Shown one piece after another: positions 17,043 through 26,792 of a stretch of 64,000 nucleotides of DNA. A program made the position numbers and the translations under genes. Source of the stretch: Zoogloea sp. LCSB751. GTDB lineage: Bacteria > Pseudomonadota > Gammaproteobacteria > Burkholderiales > Rhodocyclaceae. The DNA is taken from the NCBI RefSeq assembly GCF_002028455.1, contig NZ_MWUM01000027.1:1-64000 (forward strand). Reading direction: 5' to 3'. A model generated the notes under the pieces. It was not told the DNA's origin, made no database searches, and worked only from the letters and a program-made list of their open reading frames with translations. Each line of letters opens with the position of its first letter. Position 1 is the stretch's first letter.

Positions 17043-17109
17043 CGCCTGCCCAGACCGTCCGCCGCCAACAGCGCGGGCCGGTCGCCTTCAACGTACAGAG
17101 AGACACAGC

Positions 17110-18114
17110 ATGCTCAAGCTCCGCCGTCTTGCCGCCCTTGCCCTCGGCCTGCTCGCCAGCGCCAACGTTCTGGCCGCCAGCCAGTTGCGCATCGGCACCC
17201 TGGCACCAAAGAACTCCCTCTACCACCGCCAGCTGATGGAAGTCGGCGAAGCCTGGCGCAATGCCCAAGGCGACGGCGCCAAGTACGTGATCTACCCGGA
17301 CGGCGCCCAGGGCGGCGAAACCGACATGGCCCGCCGCATGCGCATCGGCCAGCTGCAGGGCGCCCTGCTGTCGGTGGTCGGCCTGCGCGAGATCGAGCCG
17401 TCCATCGCCGCGTTGCAGAACATGCCGCTGCTGTTCCGCAGCTGGGAAGAGGTGGACTACGTGCGCGAGAAAATGCGTGCCAGCATGGAAAAGAAATTCC
17501 TCGACAAGGGCTTCGTCGTGCTCGCCTGGGGCGACGCCGGCTGGGTGCGCTTCTTCTCCAAGGAGCCGGCCCTGCGCCCCGACGACTACAAGAAGATGAA
17601 GTTCTTCGCCTGGGCCGGCGAATCGGAGCAGCAGGAGATCATGAAGAGCCTCGGCTACACGCCGGTGCCGCTGGAAACCTCCGACATCCTGCCGTCGATC
17701 CAGACCGGCATGATCAACGCGGTACCCGCCACCCCCTACTTCGCGCTGGCCAGCCAGGTTTACAACACCGCGCCGCACATGCTCGACATCAACTGGGCGC
17801 CCATTGTCGGCGCGCTGGTGGTCACCGAAAAGAGCTGGGACGAGATGAGCCCCGCCACCCAGGAAGCGCTGCGCAGCGCCGGCGCCAAGGCCGGCCTGCA
17901 GATGCGCACCAAGGCCCGCCAGGAAGTGGACGAAGCCGTCGAAGCCATGAAGAAGCGCGGCCTGCAGGTGCACAAGCCCAACGCCGAGCAGAGGAAGGAA
18001 TGGAACGATCTGGCCGACAAGCTCTACCCGCGCATCCGCGGCAAGATGGTGCCGGCCGACACCTTCGACGAAGTGTTCGCGCTGCTGAAGGCCTACCGCG
18101 CCGGCAAACGCTGA
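17110..18114 (+). CDS. TRAP transporter solute-binding protein (DctP/TatP type)
   Basis: Periplasmic binding protein of a TRAP transporter, 334 residues, with a Sec signal cut after NVLAA. Typical DctP blocks are LRIGTLAPKNSLYHRQLMEV, then the ligand-gate region MKFFAWAGESEQQEIMKSLG and TPVPLETSDILPSIQTGMIN. The substrate cannot be read from sequence. Works with the upstream TatT-like lipoprotein and the downstream fused permease. Confidence 0.93.
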   Translation: MLKLRRLAALALGLLASANVLAASQLRIGTLAPKNSLYHRQLMEVGEAWRNAQGDGAKYVIYPDGAQGGETDMARRMRIGQLQGALLSVVGLREIEPSIAALQNMPLLFRSWEEVDYVREKMRASMEKKFLDKGFVVLAWGDAGWVRFFSKEPALRPDDYKKMKFFAWAGESEQQEIMKSLGYTPVPLETSDILPSIQTGMINAVPATPYFALASQVYNTAPHMLDINWAPIVGALVVTEKSWDEMSPATQEALRSAGAKAGLQMRTKARQEVDEAVEAMKKRGLQVHKPNAEQRKEWNDLADKLYPRIRGKMVPADTFDEVFALLKAYRAGKR

Positions 18115-18122
18115 ACCTGTGA

Positions 18123-18267
18123 CGGGCGAATGAATTCGCCCCTACGACCCGACCCGATGCACAGCCATCCCAACCACAGGCTCATGCTGTTGGGGCGAAT
18201 TCATTCGCCCTCGCCCTGTGGTCAACCAACTTTTCTCACTCCCTGAGGGCGACTGAATTCGCCCCCA
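18123..18267. repeat. cluster of three GGGCGAATTCATTCGCCC palindromes
   Basis: Three copies at 18123-18142, 18191-18210 and 18246-18267 in alternating orientation (…CGAATGAATTCG…, …CGAATTCATTCG…, …CGACTGAATTCG…). They fill the gap between the TRAP binding-protein and permease genes, so the operon mRNA would carry the hairpins. Confidence 0.85.
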
Positions 18268-18295
18268 CGAGCGCCTCGCTCCACCGGATCCCCCC

Positions 18296-20101
18296 ATGCG
18301 CCGCCTGCTTTCCATTGACGAGGTCATCGCCTCCACCGCGCTGGCCCTGATGACCCTGATCCCGCTGGTCGAGATCGCCCTGCGCCCGCTGCACGGCAAG
18401 GGCATCGACAACGCAGCGCTGCTGGTCCAGCACCTGGGCCTCGCGCTGGCCATGTTCGGCGCCCTCCTCGCCGAACGGGGCGGACACCTGACCAGCCTCG
18501 GCAACGGCTTCGCCACGTCGCGCAATCCGGTGGTGCGCGCGGCCTCGACGGCGTTCGCCAAGGGCAGCGCCGCAGTGCTGTGCGGCATGCTCGGCAGCGC
18601 CAGCTGGAGCTTCGTGGCCAGCGAACTGGAAGCCGGCCGCGAGCTGGCCTACGGCATTCCGGTGTGGGGCGTGCAGGCGCTGATGCCGGCCGGCTTCCTG
18701 CTGCTGGGCCTCAAGCTGGGCAGCCGCTGCTCCCGCTACCGGATCGCCAGCCTGCTGCTCGGCGTGGCGCTGACCGCCGGCGGCTTCGCCTTCGCCCGCC
18801 ATTTCGACGACGCCACGCTGCCTCTGGCGCCGCTCGCCCTGTGGCTGGTGCTGGCGCTGCTGGCCGGCGCGCCGATCTTCGCCATCCTCGGCGGCCTGGC
18901 GCTGGCCTTGTTCTGGTCGGAGGGCCAGCCGCTGGCCTCGGTGCCCCTCAGCCATTACCAGATCACCGTCAACCCGTCCCTGCCGGCGCTGCCGCTGTTC
19001 ACGCTGGCCGGCCTGGTCTTCGCCCGCAGCGGCGCGGCCGGCCGCCTCGGCGCGCTGTTCACCGCCTGCTTCGGCGGCGGCGCCACCGGCACGGCCATCG
19101 CCGCGGCGCTGTTGTGCTCCTTCTTCACCGCCTTCACCGGCGGCAGCGGCGTCACCATCCTGGCCCTCGGCGGGCTGCTGCTGCCGCTCTTGCGCGACGC
19201 CGGCTTTCCGGAGCGCAAGGGCATCAGCCTGGTGACCAGCGCCAGTGCGCTGGGCGTGCTGCTGGCCCCGTCGGCACCGCTGATCATGTACGCGATCATC
19301 GCTCGCGTGCCGATCAACACCATGTTCCTGGCCGGCATCGTCCCTGCGCTGGTGATGGTCGCCTTCCTGCTGCTCATCGGTGGCTATCTGCGCCGCGGCG
19401 GCATCGCCACGGCGGACACGGAACGGCCTCGCCCCGACGCCCGCGCGGCCCTGTCCGCCGCCTGGGCGGCCCGCTGGGAGATCCTCGCCCCACTGGTGGC
19501 CATCGGCTCCCTGGTCAGCGGCGTGGCGACGCCTACCGAGAGCGCGGCCCTCACCGCCGCCTACGCCATCCTCACCCAGGCCATCGCCCACCGGGAGCTG
19601 GATTGGGCGCTGCTGCGCCGCTGCCTGGCCGACTGCGCGCAAGTCATCGGCGGCGTGATGCTGATCCTCGGCATGGCGCTGGGCCTCACCAACTACCTGG
19701 TGGACGCCGGCATTCCGGACGCCGCGGTGGAATGGGTGCAACAGGCGCTGCCGAACAAGTTCGCCTTCCTGGTGGCCCTCAACGTGTTCCTGTTCCTGGC
19801 CGGGGCGCTGATGGAGATCTACGCTGCCATCGTCGTGCTGGTGCCGCTGCTGCTGCCGGTGGCGATCAGCTACGGCATCGACCCGGTGCACTTCGGGGTG
19901 ATCTTCCTGGCGGTGATGGAGATGGGTTTCCTGTGCCCGCCGGCCGGCATGAACATCTTCTTCGCGTCGGCGATGTTCGCCAAACCGATTCGCGAGGTGG
20001 CGGTGTCGGTACTGCCGGCCCTGCTGGCGATCTTCCTCGGCGCGCTGGCGATCTCCTGGCTGCCGTGGCTGGCCACCGGGCTGCCGGGCTGGCTGGGATG
20101 A
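18296..20101 (+). CDS. TRAP transporter fused DctQ-DctM permease
   Basis: 601-residue inner-membrane permease. Residues ~1-170 resemble the small DctQ subunit (four helices); from ~175 the DctM domain follows with FTAFTGGSGVTILALGGLLL and VATPTESAALTAAYAILTQA, family signatures of the large subunit. Fused QM forms are known. Uses the ion gradient to import the ligand of the upstream binding protein. No clear ribosome site is seen before ATG 18296. Confidence 0.92.
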   Translation: MRRLLSIDEVIASTALALMTLIPLVEIALRPLHGKGIDNAALLVQHLGLALAMFGALLAERGGHLTSLGNGFATSRNPVVRAASTAFAKGSAAVLCGMLGSASWSFVASELEAGRELAYGIPVWGVQALMPAGFLLLGLKLGSRCSRYRIASLLLGVALTAGGFAFARHFDDATLPLAPLALWLVLALLAGAPIFAILGGLALALFWSEGQPLASVPLSHYQITVNPSLPALPLFTLAGLVFARSGAAGRLGALFTACFGGGATGTAIAAALLCSFFTAFTGGSGVTILALGGLLLPLLRDAGFPERKGISLVTSASALGVLLAPSAPLIMYAIIARVPINTMFLAGIVPALVMVAFLLLIGGYLRRGGIATADTERPRPDARAALSAAWAARWEILAPLVAIGSLVSGVATPTESAALTAAYAILTQAIAHRELDWALLRRCLADCAQVIGGVMLILGMALGLTNYLVDAGIPDAAVEWVQQALPNKFAFLVALNVFLFLAGALMEIYAAIVVLVPLLLPVAISYGIDPVHFGVIFLAVMEMGFLCPPAGMNIFFASAMFAKPIREVAVSVLPALLAIFLGALAISWLPWLATGLPGWLG

Positions 20102-20127
20102 CAGCCCGCGGAGCAGGCACGGAGGGA

Positions 20128-21366
20128 CTAACCCGCCTTCCTCGCTTCGGGTTTCTTGTCGGCTACCGGCGCCACGACCACCACATCGCCATCGGCGAGG
20201 GAGTCGGCCGGGTTCAGCACGATCCGGTCGTCGGCCTTCACGCCGCTGCCCAGTTCCACCTCCACGCCCAGCTCGCGCTTGATGGTGACCGGCTGCAGGT
20301 GCACCTTGCCATCGCTACCGAGCACCGCCACCCGCGGCCCCTCGGGACGGAACAGCAAGGTGTTGCTGGGCAGGCGGAAGTTGGCCTCGCCGGTGGCCAA
20401 CGCCGCCTTGATGTCCACCCGCGCATAGGCGCCGGGTAGCAGCTCGCCGTTGGGGTTGGGCAGGTTGATTTCGACCTGCAGCGTGCGGCTCGCCGTGTCG
20501 ATGGCCTTGGCCGTACGCACGATACTGCCGCTGAAGATGCGGCCCGGCCATTCCTGCAGGCTGACCTTGGCGGTGTCGCCCGGCTTCACCTGGCGGACGT
20601 AGCCTTGGGGCACCTGCACATAGATGCGCAGCGGGTCGCTGCGGGTCAGCACGAACAACTGCTTGCTGCTGCCGCCGGCGTCGACCAGGTTGCCCACATC
20701 CACCGTGCGCTTGGTGATCACCCCGGCAAACGGCGCCGTGACCTGGTTATAGCCCAGCTGGCTTTGCAGGCGCTGTACGGTGGCGGCGGTCAGCGCGGTG
20801 GCAGCGACGGCCTGGGCATGGGCGTTGCGGCGTTCGTCCACCTCTTGCTGGGAGACGGAATCCAGCTTGCGCAGGCTCTCCCAGCGCTCCAGGGAGCTCT
20901 TGGCCAGGGCCAGCGCGGCCAGGGCCTGGTTATGCGCGGCCTTGGCCTCCACCAGTTGCTGGGCCACCTCCGGCGTGTCGATGCGGGCCAGCACTTCGCC
21001 CGGCTTCACACCGTCGCCGATGTCCTTGTACCAGGCGGCCAGATAGCCGCTGGTCCGGGCGTAGATCGGGGCCTCCGAATAGCCCTGCAGAGTCCCCGGC
21101 AGACTCAGCAGGTTTTCGCCGTTGTCGTTCTTGGGCGACACCACGCTCACATAGCGGGTCGCGTGGGTGTGGGCCGCTTCGGCCAGATCGTGGGCGGTGG
21201 CCGAGCGCTGGACCGCCACGCCGGCGACACCGGCGCCCAGCACCGCCACGCCCAGCAGCGCCAGATTGCGGGTGCGCTTGAGCAGGCGCAGGCGATGGAT
21301 GCCGTGGGCGGCCTCGTGGGCATGCAGGCCGTGGATACCGATGTTTGAATGGCGATTGTCAGTCAT
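20128..21366 (-). CDS. RND efflux periplasmic adaptor (membrane fusion protein)
   Basis: 412-residue adaptor linking an inner-membrane RND pump to an outer-membrane channel. One N-terminal membrane anchor (LALLGVAVLGAGVAGVAV), lipoyl-type halves (APIYARTSGYLAAWYKDIGD and APFAGVITKRTVDVGNLVDA) and an intervening coiled-coil hairpin (~120-190). Starts 1 base after the pump gene stop (TGA C ATG), so it is co-translated with it. No TolC-type gene is beside them. Confidence 0.93.
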   Translation of the reverse strand: MTDNRHSNIGIHGLHAHEAAHGIHRLRLLKRTRNLALLGVAVLGAGVAGVAVQRSATAHDLAEAAHTHATRYVSVVSPKNDNGENLLSLPGTLQGYSEAPIYARTSGYLAAWYKDIGDGVKPGEVLARIDTPEVAQQLVEAKAAHNQALAALALAKSSLERWESLRKLDSVSQQEVDERRNAHAQAVAATALTAATVQRLQSQLGYNQVTAPFAGVITKRTVDVGNLVDAGGSSKQLFVLTRSDPLRIYVQVPQGYVRQVKPGDTAKVSLQEWPGRIFSGSIVRTAKAIDTASRTLQVEINLPNPNGELLPGAYARVDIKAALATGEANFRLPSNTLLFRPEGPRVAVLGSDGKVHLQPVTIKRELGVEVELGSGVKADDRIVLNPADSLADGDVVVVAPVADKKPEARKAG

Positions 21367-21367
21367 G

Positions 21368-24300
21368 TCAGGAATGTCCTTCGGCAAGGCTGCCCTGGGG
21401 CAATTGCGGCCGGGCGGCGGCCCGGCGGGCGAGATATTGGTGTACCGCGGCGAAGACCAGCGGTACGAAGACCAGCGTCGACAGGGTTGCGAACAGCAGG
21501 CCACCGATGGCCGCGCGGCCAAGGGGCGCGTTCTGCTCGCCGCCCTCGCCGAGGCCGATGGCCATCGGCAGCATGCCCATGATCATCGCCAGCGCCGTCA
21601 TCAGCACCGGGCGCAGACGCGTGGCACCGGCCTCGAGGGCCGCCGACAGCGGTGGCTCGCCGGCGGCGAGACGCTCGCGGGCGAAGGACACCATCAGGAT
21701 GCTGTTGGCGGTGGCCACCCCGATGGTCATGATCGCCCCGGTGAGCGCAGGCACGCTGAGGGTCGTACCGGTCAGGAACAGCATCCAGGCGATGCCGGCC
21801 AGGGCCGCCGGCAGCGCGGTGATGATGATGAAGGCATCCACCCACGACTGGAAGTTGACGACGATCAGCAGATAGACCAGCACGATGGCCATCACCACCC
21901 CGACACCGAGGCCGATGAAGGAGGCGTTCATCGTGCGCGCCTGGCCGCGCAAGGTCACCTTGCTGCCCTTCGGCAACTGGGGCCTGAGTTCCTCGACGAT
22001 GCGCTCCACATCGGAGACCACCGAGCCCAGGTCGCGCCCGCGGACGCTGACATAAAGGTCGATCACCGGCTCGATGTTGTAGCTGGAGACGATGGCCGGC
22101 TCCCGAGCGGAGGACACCTGGACCAGATTGCTGAGCAACTGGTTGGGCGCCCCGCTGCTGCCGGCAACCGGGATCTGCAGCAGGGAATCGATGGAGTCGA
22201 CCTTGTACTGGGGCGTCTGCACCGAGATGTTGTAGGCCACGCCGTTCTTCGGGTTGAGCCAGAAGCTCGGCGCGGTCTGGGAACTGCCGGACAGAGGGAT
22301 CAGGATGTTCTGCGCCACGTTGGCCGGGCTCAGGCCGAGCTGCTGCAGGCGGCTGCGGTCCATCGCCAGTTGCAGGGCCGGCTGGTCGAGGCGCTGGTGG
22401 ATGTGCACGTCCACCGCGCCCGGCACCTGCCGCACCGCGTTTTCCACCAGCGCGGCGAAGCGGTAATTGTCCTGCAGCTTGTTGCCGGCCACCTGCACGT
22501 CGATCGCCGCCGGCAGGCCGAAGTTGAGGATCTGGGTCACCACGTCGGCGGGCTGGAAGAAGAACTCGATGCCCGGGAAGCGGCGTGGCAGCTCTTCGCG
22601 CAGGCGATCGATGTAAACCGCCGACGAACCGTGTTTTTCCTTCAGCGCAACCAGAATCTCCCCGTCCAGCGTGCCGATGGTGCCGGCGTTGCTGTAGGAC
22701 AGGTTGATGCCGCTATAGGGCAAGCCCAGGTTGTCCACGATGGTTTCCAGTTCCTCCGCCGGGATCTGCTCGCGGATCACCGCGTCGATGCGGTCGGCGA
22801 TGCGCGCCGTCTCCTCGACGCGGGTGCCGGTGGGCGCACGGAAATGCAGGCGGATGACGCCGGCGTCCACCGCCGGGAAGAAGTCGCGACCGAGGAAGAA
22901 GTACAGTCCGGAGGACAGCACGCAGCCGCCGAGGAAGATCGCGATGACGCTGCGGCGGCGCGGCAGCAGCGCGCTGAGCAGCACGATGTAGCTGCCGCGC
23001 AGGCGCTCGAAGCCGGCATCGAAACGCCGGTACAGGCGCTGCAGCAGGCTGTGGCCCCCCGCGTCGGCGCCGTGCTGCTGATTCTTCATGAACAGCAGGG
23101 CCAGCGTCGGCACCAGCGTGCGGGACAGGATGTAGGAGGCGATCATCGCGAAGATCACCGCTTCGGCCAGCGGCACGAAGAGGAAGCGCGCGACGCCGGT
23201 GAGGAAGAACATCGGCACGAAGACGATGCAGATGCACAGCGTGGACACCAGCGCCGGCACCGCGATCTCACCGGCACCCTCGCGGATCGCCGTCTCCAGA
23301 TCGTGACCCAGGTGCAGGTAGCGTTCGATGTTCTCGATGGTCACCGTGGCGTCGTCCACCAGGATGCCCACCGCCAGCGCCAGGCCGCCGAGGGTCATGA
23401 TGTTGATCGTCTCGCCGAGGACGTACAGCACCAGGATCGACGACAGCACCGACAGCGGAATGGAGATGGCGATGATGCAGGTGGTGCGCCAGTTGCCGAG
23501 GAACAGCAGGATCATCGCGGCGGTCAGGCAGGCGGCGATGAGGCCCTCATGCACGACGCCCGAGATCGCCGCCTTGACGAACACCGACTGGTCGAACAGC
23601 GGCGTGACCTGAATGTCCTCCGGGAGACTCGGCAGCGCATCGGCCAGCGCGACGCGCAGCGCGTCGATGACCTGCAGCGTGGACGCCCCACCGCTCTTCA
23701 GCACCGACTGCAGCACGCCGCGGCTGCCGTCCTGGCGCACGATGTTGGTCTGCGGCGAGAAGCCGTCGCGCACCACCGCCACGTCGCGCACGTAGATCGC
23801 CTGGCCGTTGCCGATGCGCACCGGCAGGTCGGCCAGCTCCTCGACGGTGCGTGACGAGCCGTTCACCTTGACGTTGAATTCGGTGGCACCGAGCTTGGCG
23901 GTGCCACCCGGCAGGATCAGGTTCTGCGCGTTGATCGCATTGACCACATCGAGGGGCACCAGGCCCTTGGCCTGCAGCGCATTGGTGTCGATGTCCACCG
24001 ACACCACCCGGCTCTTGCCCCCGTAGGGGAAAGGCATCGCCACCCCCGGAATGGAGACCAGCTTGGGGCGCAGGCTGTTGAAGGTGGTGTCGAACAGCAC
24101 CTGCTCGGGCAGGGATTTGCTGGACACGCCCAACTGCACCACCGGGATCGCCGACGCGGTGTATTTGATCACCAGCGGTGGATTGAGGCCGGGCGGCAGC
24201 AGGCGCAAGGCGCCGCCCTCCGTCGAGGCGATCTGGGCCAGCGCGGTCTCGACGCTGGCATGGGGTTGCAGGAACACCTTGATGATCGACATCCCGTTGT

Positions 24301-24556
24301 AGGACTGGGACTCGAAGTGCTCGATGTCGTTCACCGTGGTACCCAGCAGGCGCTCGTTCGGCGAGGTGATGCGCTGGGCCATCTCCTGGGGCGACAGGCC
24401 GTTGTAGCTCCAGATGATGCTGATCACTGGAATGTTGATCTCCGGCAGCACGTCGGTGGCGATGCGCATCAGCGCCAACGGCGTGGCCAGGAAGATCAGC
24501 AAGGCCATCACGATGAAGGTGTAGGGGCGCCGCAGGGCGATATTGACGATCCACAT
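21368..24556 (-). CDS. RND multidrug/metal efflux inner-membrane transporter
   Basis: 1062-residue HAE1/MdtB-type proton-driven pump. First helix RPYTFIVMALLIFLATPLAL; periplasmic porter segments; TM4 motif LAVGILVDDATVTIENIERY with the paired aspartates needed for proton relay; C-terminal half with ALTGAIMTIGVATANSILMV. ATG 24556 begins at the usual N-terminus (MWIVNIALRRPYTF); the longer upstream frame is not family-like. First gene of a two-gene operon with the adaptor. Confidence 0.94.
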   Translation of the reverse strand: MWIVNIALRRPYTFIVMALLIFLATPLALMRIATDVLPEINIPVISIIWSYNGLSPQEMAQRITSPNERLLGTTVNDIEHFESQSYNGMSIIKVFLQPHASVETALAQIASTEGGALRLLPPGLNPPLVIKYTASAIPVVQLGVSSKSLPEQVLFDTTFNSLRPKLVSIPGVAMPFPYGGKSRVVSVDIDTNALQAKGLVPLDVVNAINAQNLILPGGTAKLGATEFNVKVNGSSRTVEELADLPVRIGNGQAIYVRDVAVVRDGFSPQTNIVRQDGSRGVLQSVLKSGGASTLQVIDALRVALADALPSLPEDIQVTPLFDQSVFVKAAISGVVHEGLIAACLTAAMILLFLGNWRTTCIIAISIPLSVLSSILVLYVLGETINIMTLGGLALAVGILVDDATVTIENIERYLHLGHDLETAIREGAGEIAVPALVSTLCICIVFVPMFFLTGVARFLFVPLAEAVIFAMIASYILSRTLVPTLALLFMKNQQHGADAGGHSLLQRLYRRFDAGFERLRGSYIVLLSALLPRRRSVIAIFLGGCVLSSGLYFFLGRDFFPAVDAGVIRLHFRAPTGTRVEETARIADRIDAVIREQIPAEELETIVDNLGLPYSGINLSYSNAGTIGTLDGEILVALKEKHGSSAVYIDRLREELPRRFPGIEFFFQPADVVTQILNFGLPAAIDVQVAGNKLQDNYRFAALVENAVRQVPGAVDVHIHQRLDQPALQLAMDRSRLQQLGLSPANVAQNILIPLSGSSQTAPSFWLNPKNGVAYNISVQTPQYKVDSIDSLLQIPVAGSSGAPNQLLSNLVQVSSAREPAIVSSYNIEPVIDLYVSVRGRDLGSVVSDVERIVEELRPQLPKGSKVTLRGQARTMNASFIGLGVGVVMAIVLVYLLIVVNFQSWVDAFIIITALPAALAGIAWMLFLTGTTLSVPALTGAIMTIGVATANSILMVSFARERLAAGEPPLSAALEAGATRLRPVLMTALAMIMGMLPMAIGLGEGGEQNAPLGRAAIGGLLFATLSTLVFVPLVFAAVHQYLARRAAARPQLPQGSLAEGHS

Positions 24557-24824
24557 GGTCTGGCTCGTTCGTTTCAGCGCCCGGGGAGCGGCGGAAATAC
24601 GAAATGAAGTTGGGGGGGCATGGGGCAGGCCCCTCGGCGGGGGCTCGATAAGGAACGGAACGGTTTGTTTGGCGCAACAGGACTGGCCGACCCGGATCTG
24701 TAGCAGCAATCGCGCCACCCGCGTTTCTGGCCTTTCAATGGCAAACAGGCCGCTGCGGACGGCAGCGGCCTGTTGGAATGACCACACCTGGGCAGCACAC
24801 CTGCTGCCCTTTGGACATGAACGC

Positions 24825-25316
24825 TCAGTCCCAGGCGTCCCAGCGGGCCGCCGCGCTGTCGTCCGCCTCGCGGGCATCCACCCAGCGCCCGCCCTCCGGC
24901 GTGTCTTCCTTCTTCCAGAACGGGGCGCGGGTCTTCAGGTAGTCCATGATGAACTCGCAGGCGGCGAAGGCGTCACCCCGGTGGGACGAGGCCACGCCGA
25001 CGAAGACGATGCGGTCGCCGGGTACCAGCCGCCCGAAGCGGTGGATCACCCGCGTGCCGAGCAGGCTCCAGCGGCCGTAGGCCTCGGTGACGATGGCTTC
25101 GAGGGACTTCTCGGTCATGCCCGGGTAGTGTTCGAGGGTCATCGCCGACACCGCGCTGCCTTCCCCGCTCAGCTTGTCGGCCCGCACCAGGCCGACGAAG
25201 CTTGCCACCGCGCCCACGTCGGCACGGCCGGCGGACAGGGTCGCGATCTCGTCGCCGACGTCGAAGTCGGCCTCCTGGACCGCCACGGAATCGAACTGCC
25301 GCTGGATTTCACTCAT
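24825..25316 (-). CDS. moaE: molybdopterin synthase catalytic subunit
   Basis: MoaE (163 residues) converts cPMP to molybdopterin with MoaD. Motifs: GAVASFVGLVRAD, LEHYPGMTEKSLEAI and VGVASSHRGDAFAACEFIMD, and the lysine motif TRAPFWKKE (KKE). Last gene of the overlapping mobB-moeA-moaD-moaE set; its ATG comes 1 base after the moaD stop. Confidence 0.97.
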   Translation of the reverse strand: MSEIQRQFDSVAVQEADFDVGDEIATLSAGRADVGAVASFVGLVRADKLSGEGSAVSAMTLEHYPGMTEKSLEAIVTEAYGRWSLLGTRVIHRFGRLVPGDRIVFVGVASSHRGDAFAACEFIMDYLKTRAPFWKKEDTPEGGRWVDAREADDSAAARWDAWD

Positions 25317-25317
25317 G

Positions 25318-25572
25318 TCAGCCTCCGGTGACCGGCGGGAAAAAGGCGATCTCATCCCGGTCCGCCACCGCCACGTCCGGGCCGACCATTTCCTGGTTGA
25401 TCGCCGCGCGCACGTTGCGGCCTTCGCCGAGGGCTTCCCACACCCCGCCGCGGTGTGCCAGGTGGGCACGCAGGTCGCCCAACGTGGCGATGCCGGCGGG
25501 CAGCGTGAGGGTTTCGTGGGAGTAACCGAGGGTCTCCCGCAGGTTGGCGAAATACAGAACCTTGACGCTCAT
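25318..25572 (-). CDS. moaD: molybdopterin synthase sulfur carrier subunit
   Basis: 84-residue ubiquitin-like carrier; starts SVKVLYFANLRE and ends in the required Gly-Gly (FFPPVTGG), which is thiocarboxylated and hands sulfur to MoaE. Overlaps moeA by ATGA and sits directly before moaE. Confidence 0.97.
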   Translation of the reverse strand: MSVKVLYFANLRETLGYSHETLTLPAGIATLGDLRAHLAHRGGVWEALGEGRNVRAAINQEMVGPDVAVADRDEIAFFPPVTGG

Positions 25573-26792
25573 GACAGTAGTTCGGAATAAGGAATGAAAC
25601 GCACCCGGTCGCCGGCCTTGATGACCTGCCCGGAGGGATTGTCGATGAGGCCGTCAGCCCACACGGTGGACGTGAGCACGCCGGGCCCCTGGTTGGGATA
25701 CAGCTCGACGCGGCCGTCGGTCCCCAGGCGCGCGCGCAGGAACTCGCGGCGACGGTCGGGTTTGGGCCAGTCGAAGGCCGCCTCCAGCGGAATCGCCTCG
25801 GGCAGGCAGTCCTTGACGCCCTGGGCGCGCAGCACGAAGGGCCGCACCAGCAGGATGAAGGTGACGAAGCTCGACACCGGGTTGCCGGGCAGGCCGATGA
25901 AGGCCGCGCCGGCGCCACCAGCCGGATCGTTCACATGGCCGTAGGCCACCGGCTTGCCGGGCTTCATGGCGATCAGCCAGGAATCCAGCCGCCCTTCCGC
26001 GGTCACTGCCGGCTTGATGTGGTCTTCCTCGCCCATCGACACGCCGCCGCTGGTGACGATCAGGTCGTGGTGGCTGGCCGCCTCGCGCAGCGCAGCGCGG
26101 GTCGCGTCGAGCTTGTCCGGCACGATGCCCAGGTCGCTGACCTCGCAGCCGAGGGCCTCCAGCAGGCCGCGCAGCACGTAGCGATTGGAGTTGTAGATGG
26201 CGCCGGGCGGCAGCGGCTCGCCGGGCATCACCAGCTCGTCGCCGGTCGAGAACAGCGCCACCCGCAGGCGCCGCAGCACCGGCAGCGTCGCGCAGCCCAC
26301 CGATGCGGCGAGGCCCAGCATCTGCGGGTTGAGGCGTACGCCGGCGGACAGCACGGTGCTGCCCTGGGCAATGTCCTCGCCGGCACGGCGCACCCACTCG
26401 CCGGGCTTGGGCAGGTGATTGATCACCACCCCGTCACCGTCCGCCGCGCACAGCTCCTGCATCACCACCGCATCGGCGCCAGCCGGGATCGGCGCGCCGG
26501 TGAAGATGCGCGCCGCCGTGCCGCGGACCAGCGTATGGCCGACGCTGCCGGCCGGGATGCGCTGGCCGATGACGAGGCGCGTGCCGGCGGCTGGCAGATC
26601 GGCGGTGTTCACCGCGTAGCCGTCCATGTGGGAATTGTCGAGGGGCGGCACGTTGAGGCCGGACACCTGATCGGCGGCCAGCACGCGGCCGAGGGCCGCC
26701 GAGGTGGGCACAGTGTCGATGGCCGTCACCGGCTCGGCGGCGGCCAAGAGCGCGTCGCGCACCTCTTCGAAAGGACGCAGGGAAGTATTCAT
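25569..26792 (-). CDS. moeA: molybdopterin molybdenumtransferase
   Basis: 407-residue MoeA inserts molybdate into adenylated molybdopterin. Blocks: NVPPLDNSHMDGYAV, RIFTGAPIPAGADAVVMQE, FSTGDELVMPGEPLPPGAIY, TSGGVSMGEEDHIK and GLPGNPVSSFVTF. The ATG overlaps the mobB stop by ATGA and the 3' end overlaps moaD, so the operon is fully coupled. Confidence 0.97.
   Translation of the reverse strand: MNTSLRPFEEVRDALLAAAEPVTAIDTVPTSAALGRVLAADQVSGLNVPPLDNSHMDGYAVNTADLPAAGTRLVIGQRIPAGSVGHTLVRGTAARIFTGAPIPAGADAVVMQELCAADGDGVVINHLPKPGEWVRRAGEDIAQGSTVLSAGVRLNPQMLGLAASVGCATLPVLRRLRVALFSTGDELVMPGEPLPPGAIYNSNRYVLRGLLEALGCEVSDLGIVPDKLDATRAALREAASHHDLIVTSGGVSMGEEDHIKPAVTAEGRLDSWLIAMKPGKPVAYGHVNDPAGGAGAAFIGLPGNPVSSFVTFILLVRPFVLRAQGVKDCLPEAIPLEAAFDWPKPDRRREFLRARLGTDGRVELYPNQGPGVLTSTVWADGLIDNPSGQVIKAGDRVRFIPYSELLS

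Noticed and set aside
21167..23854. 895-residue plus-strand frame in the RND region
   Set aside because: Antisense shadow of the pump gene with no recognisable domain.
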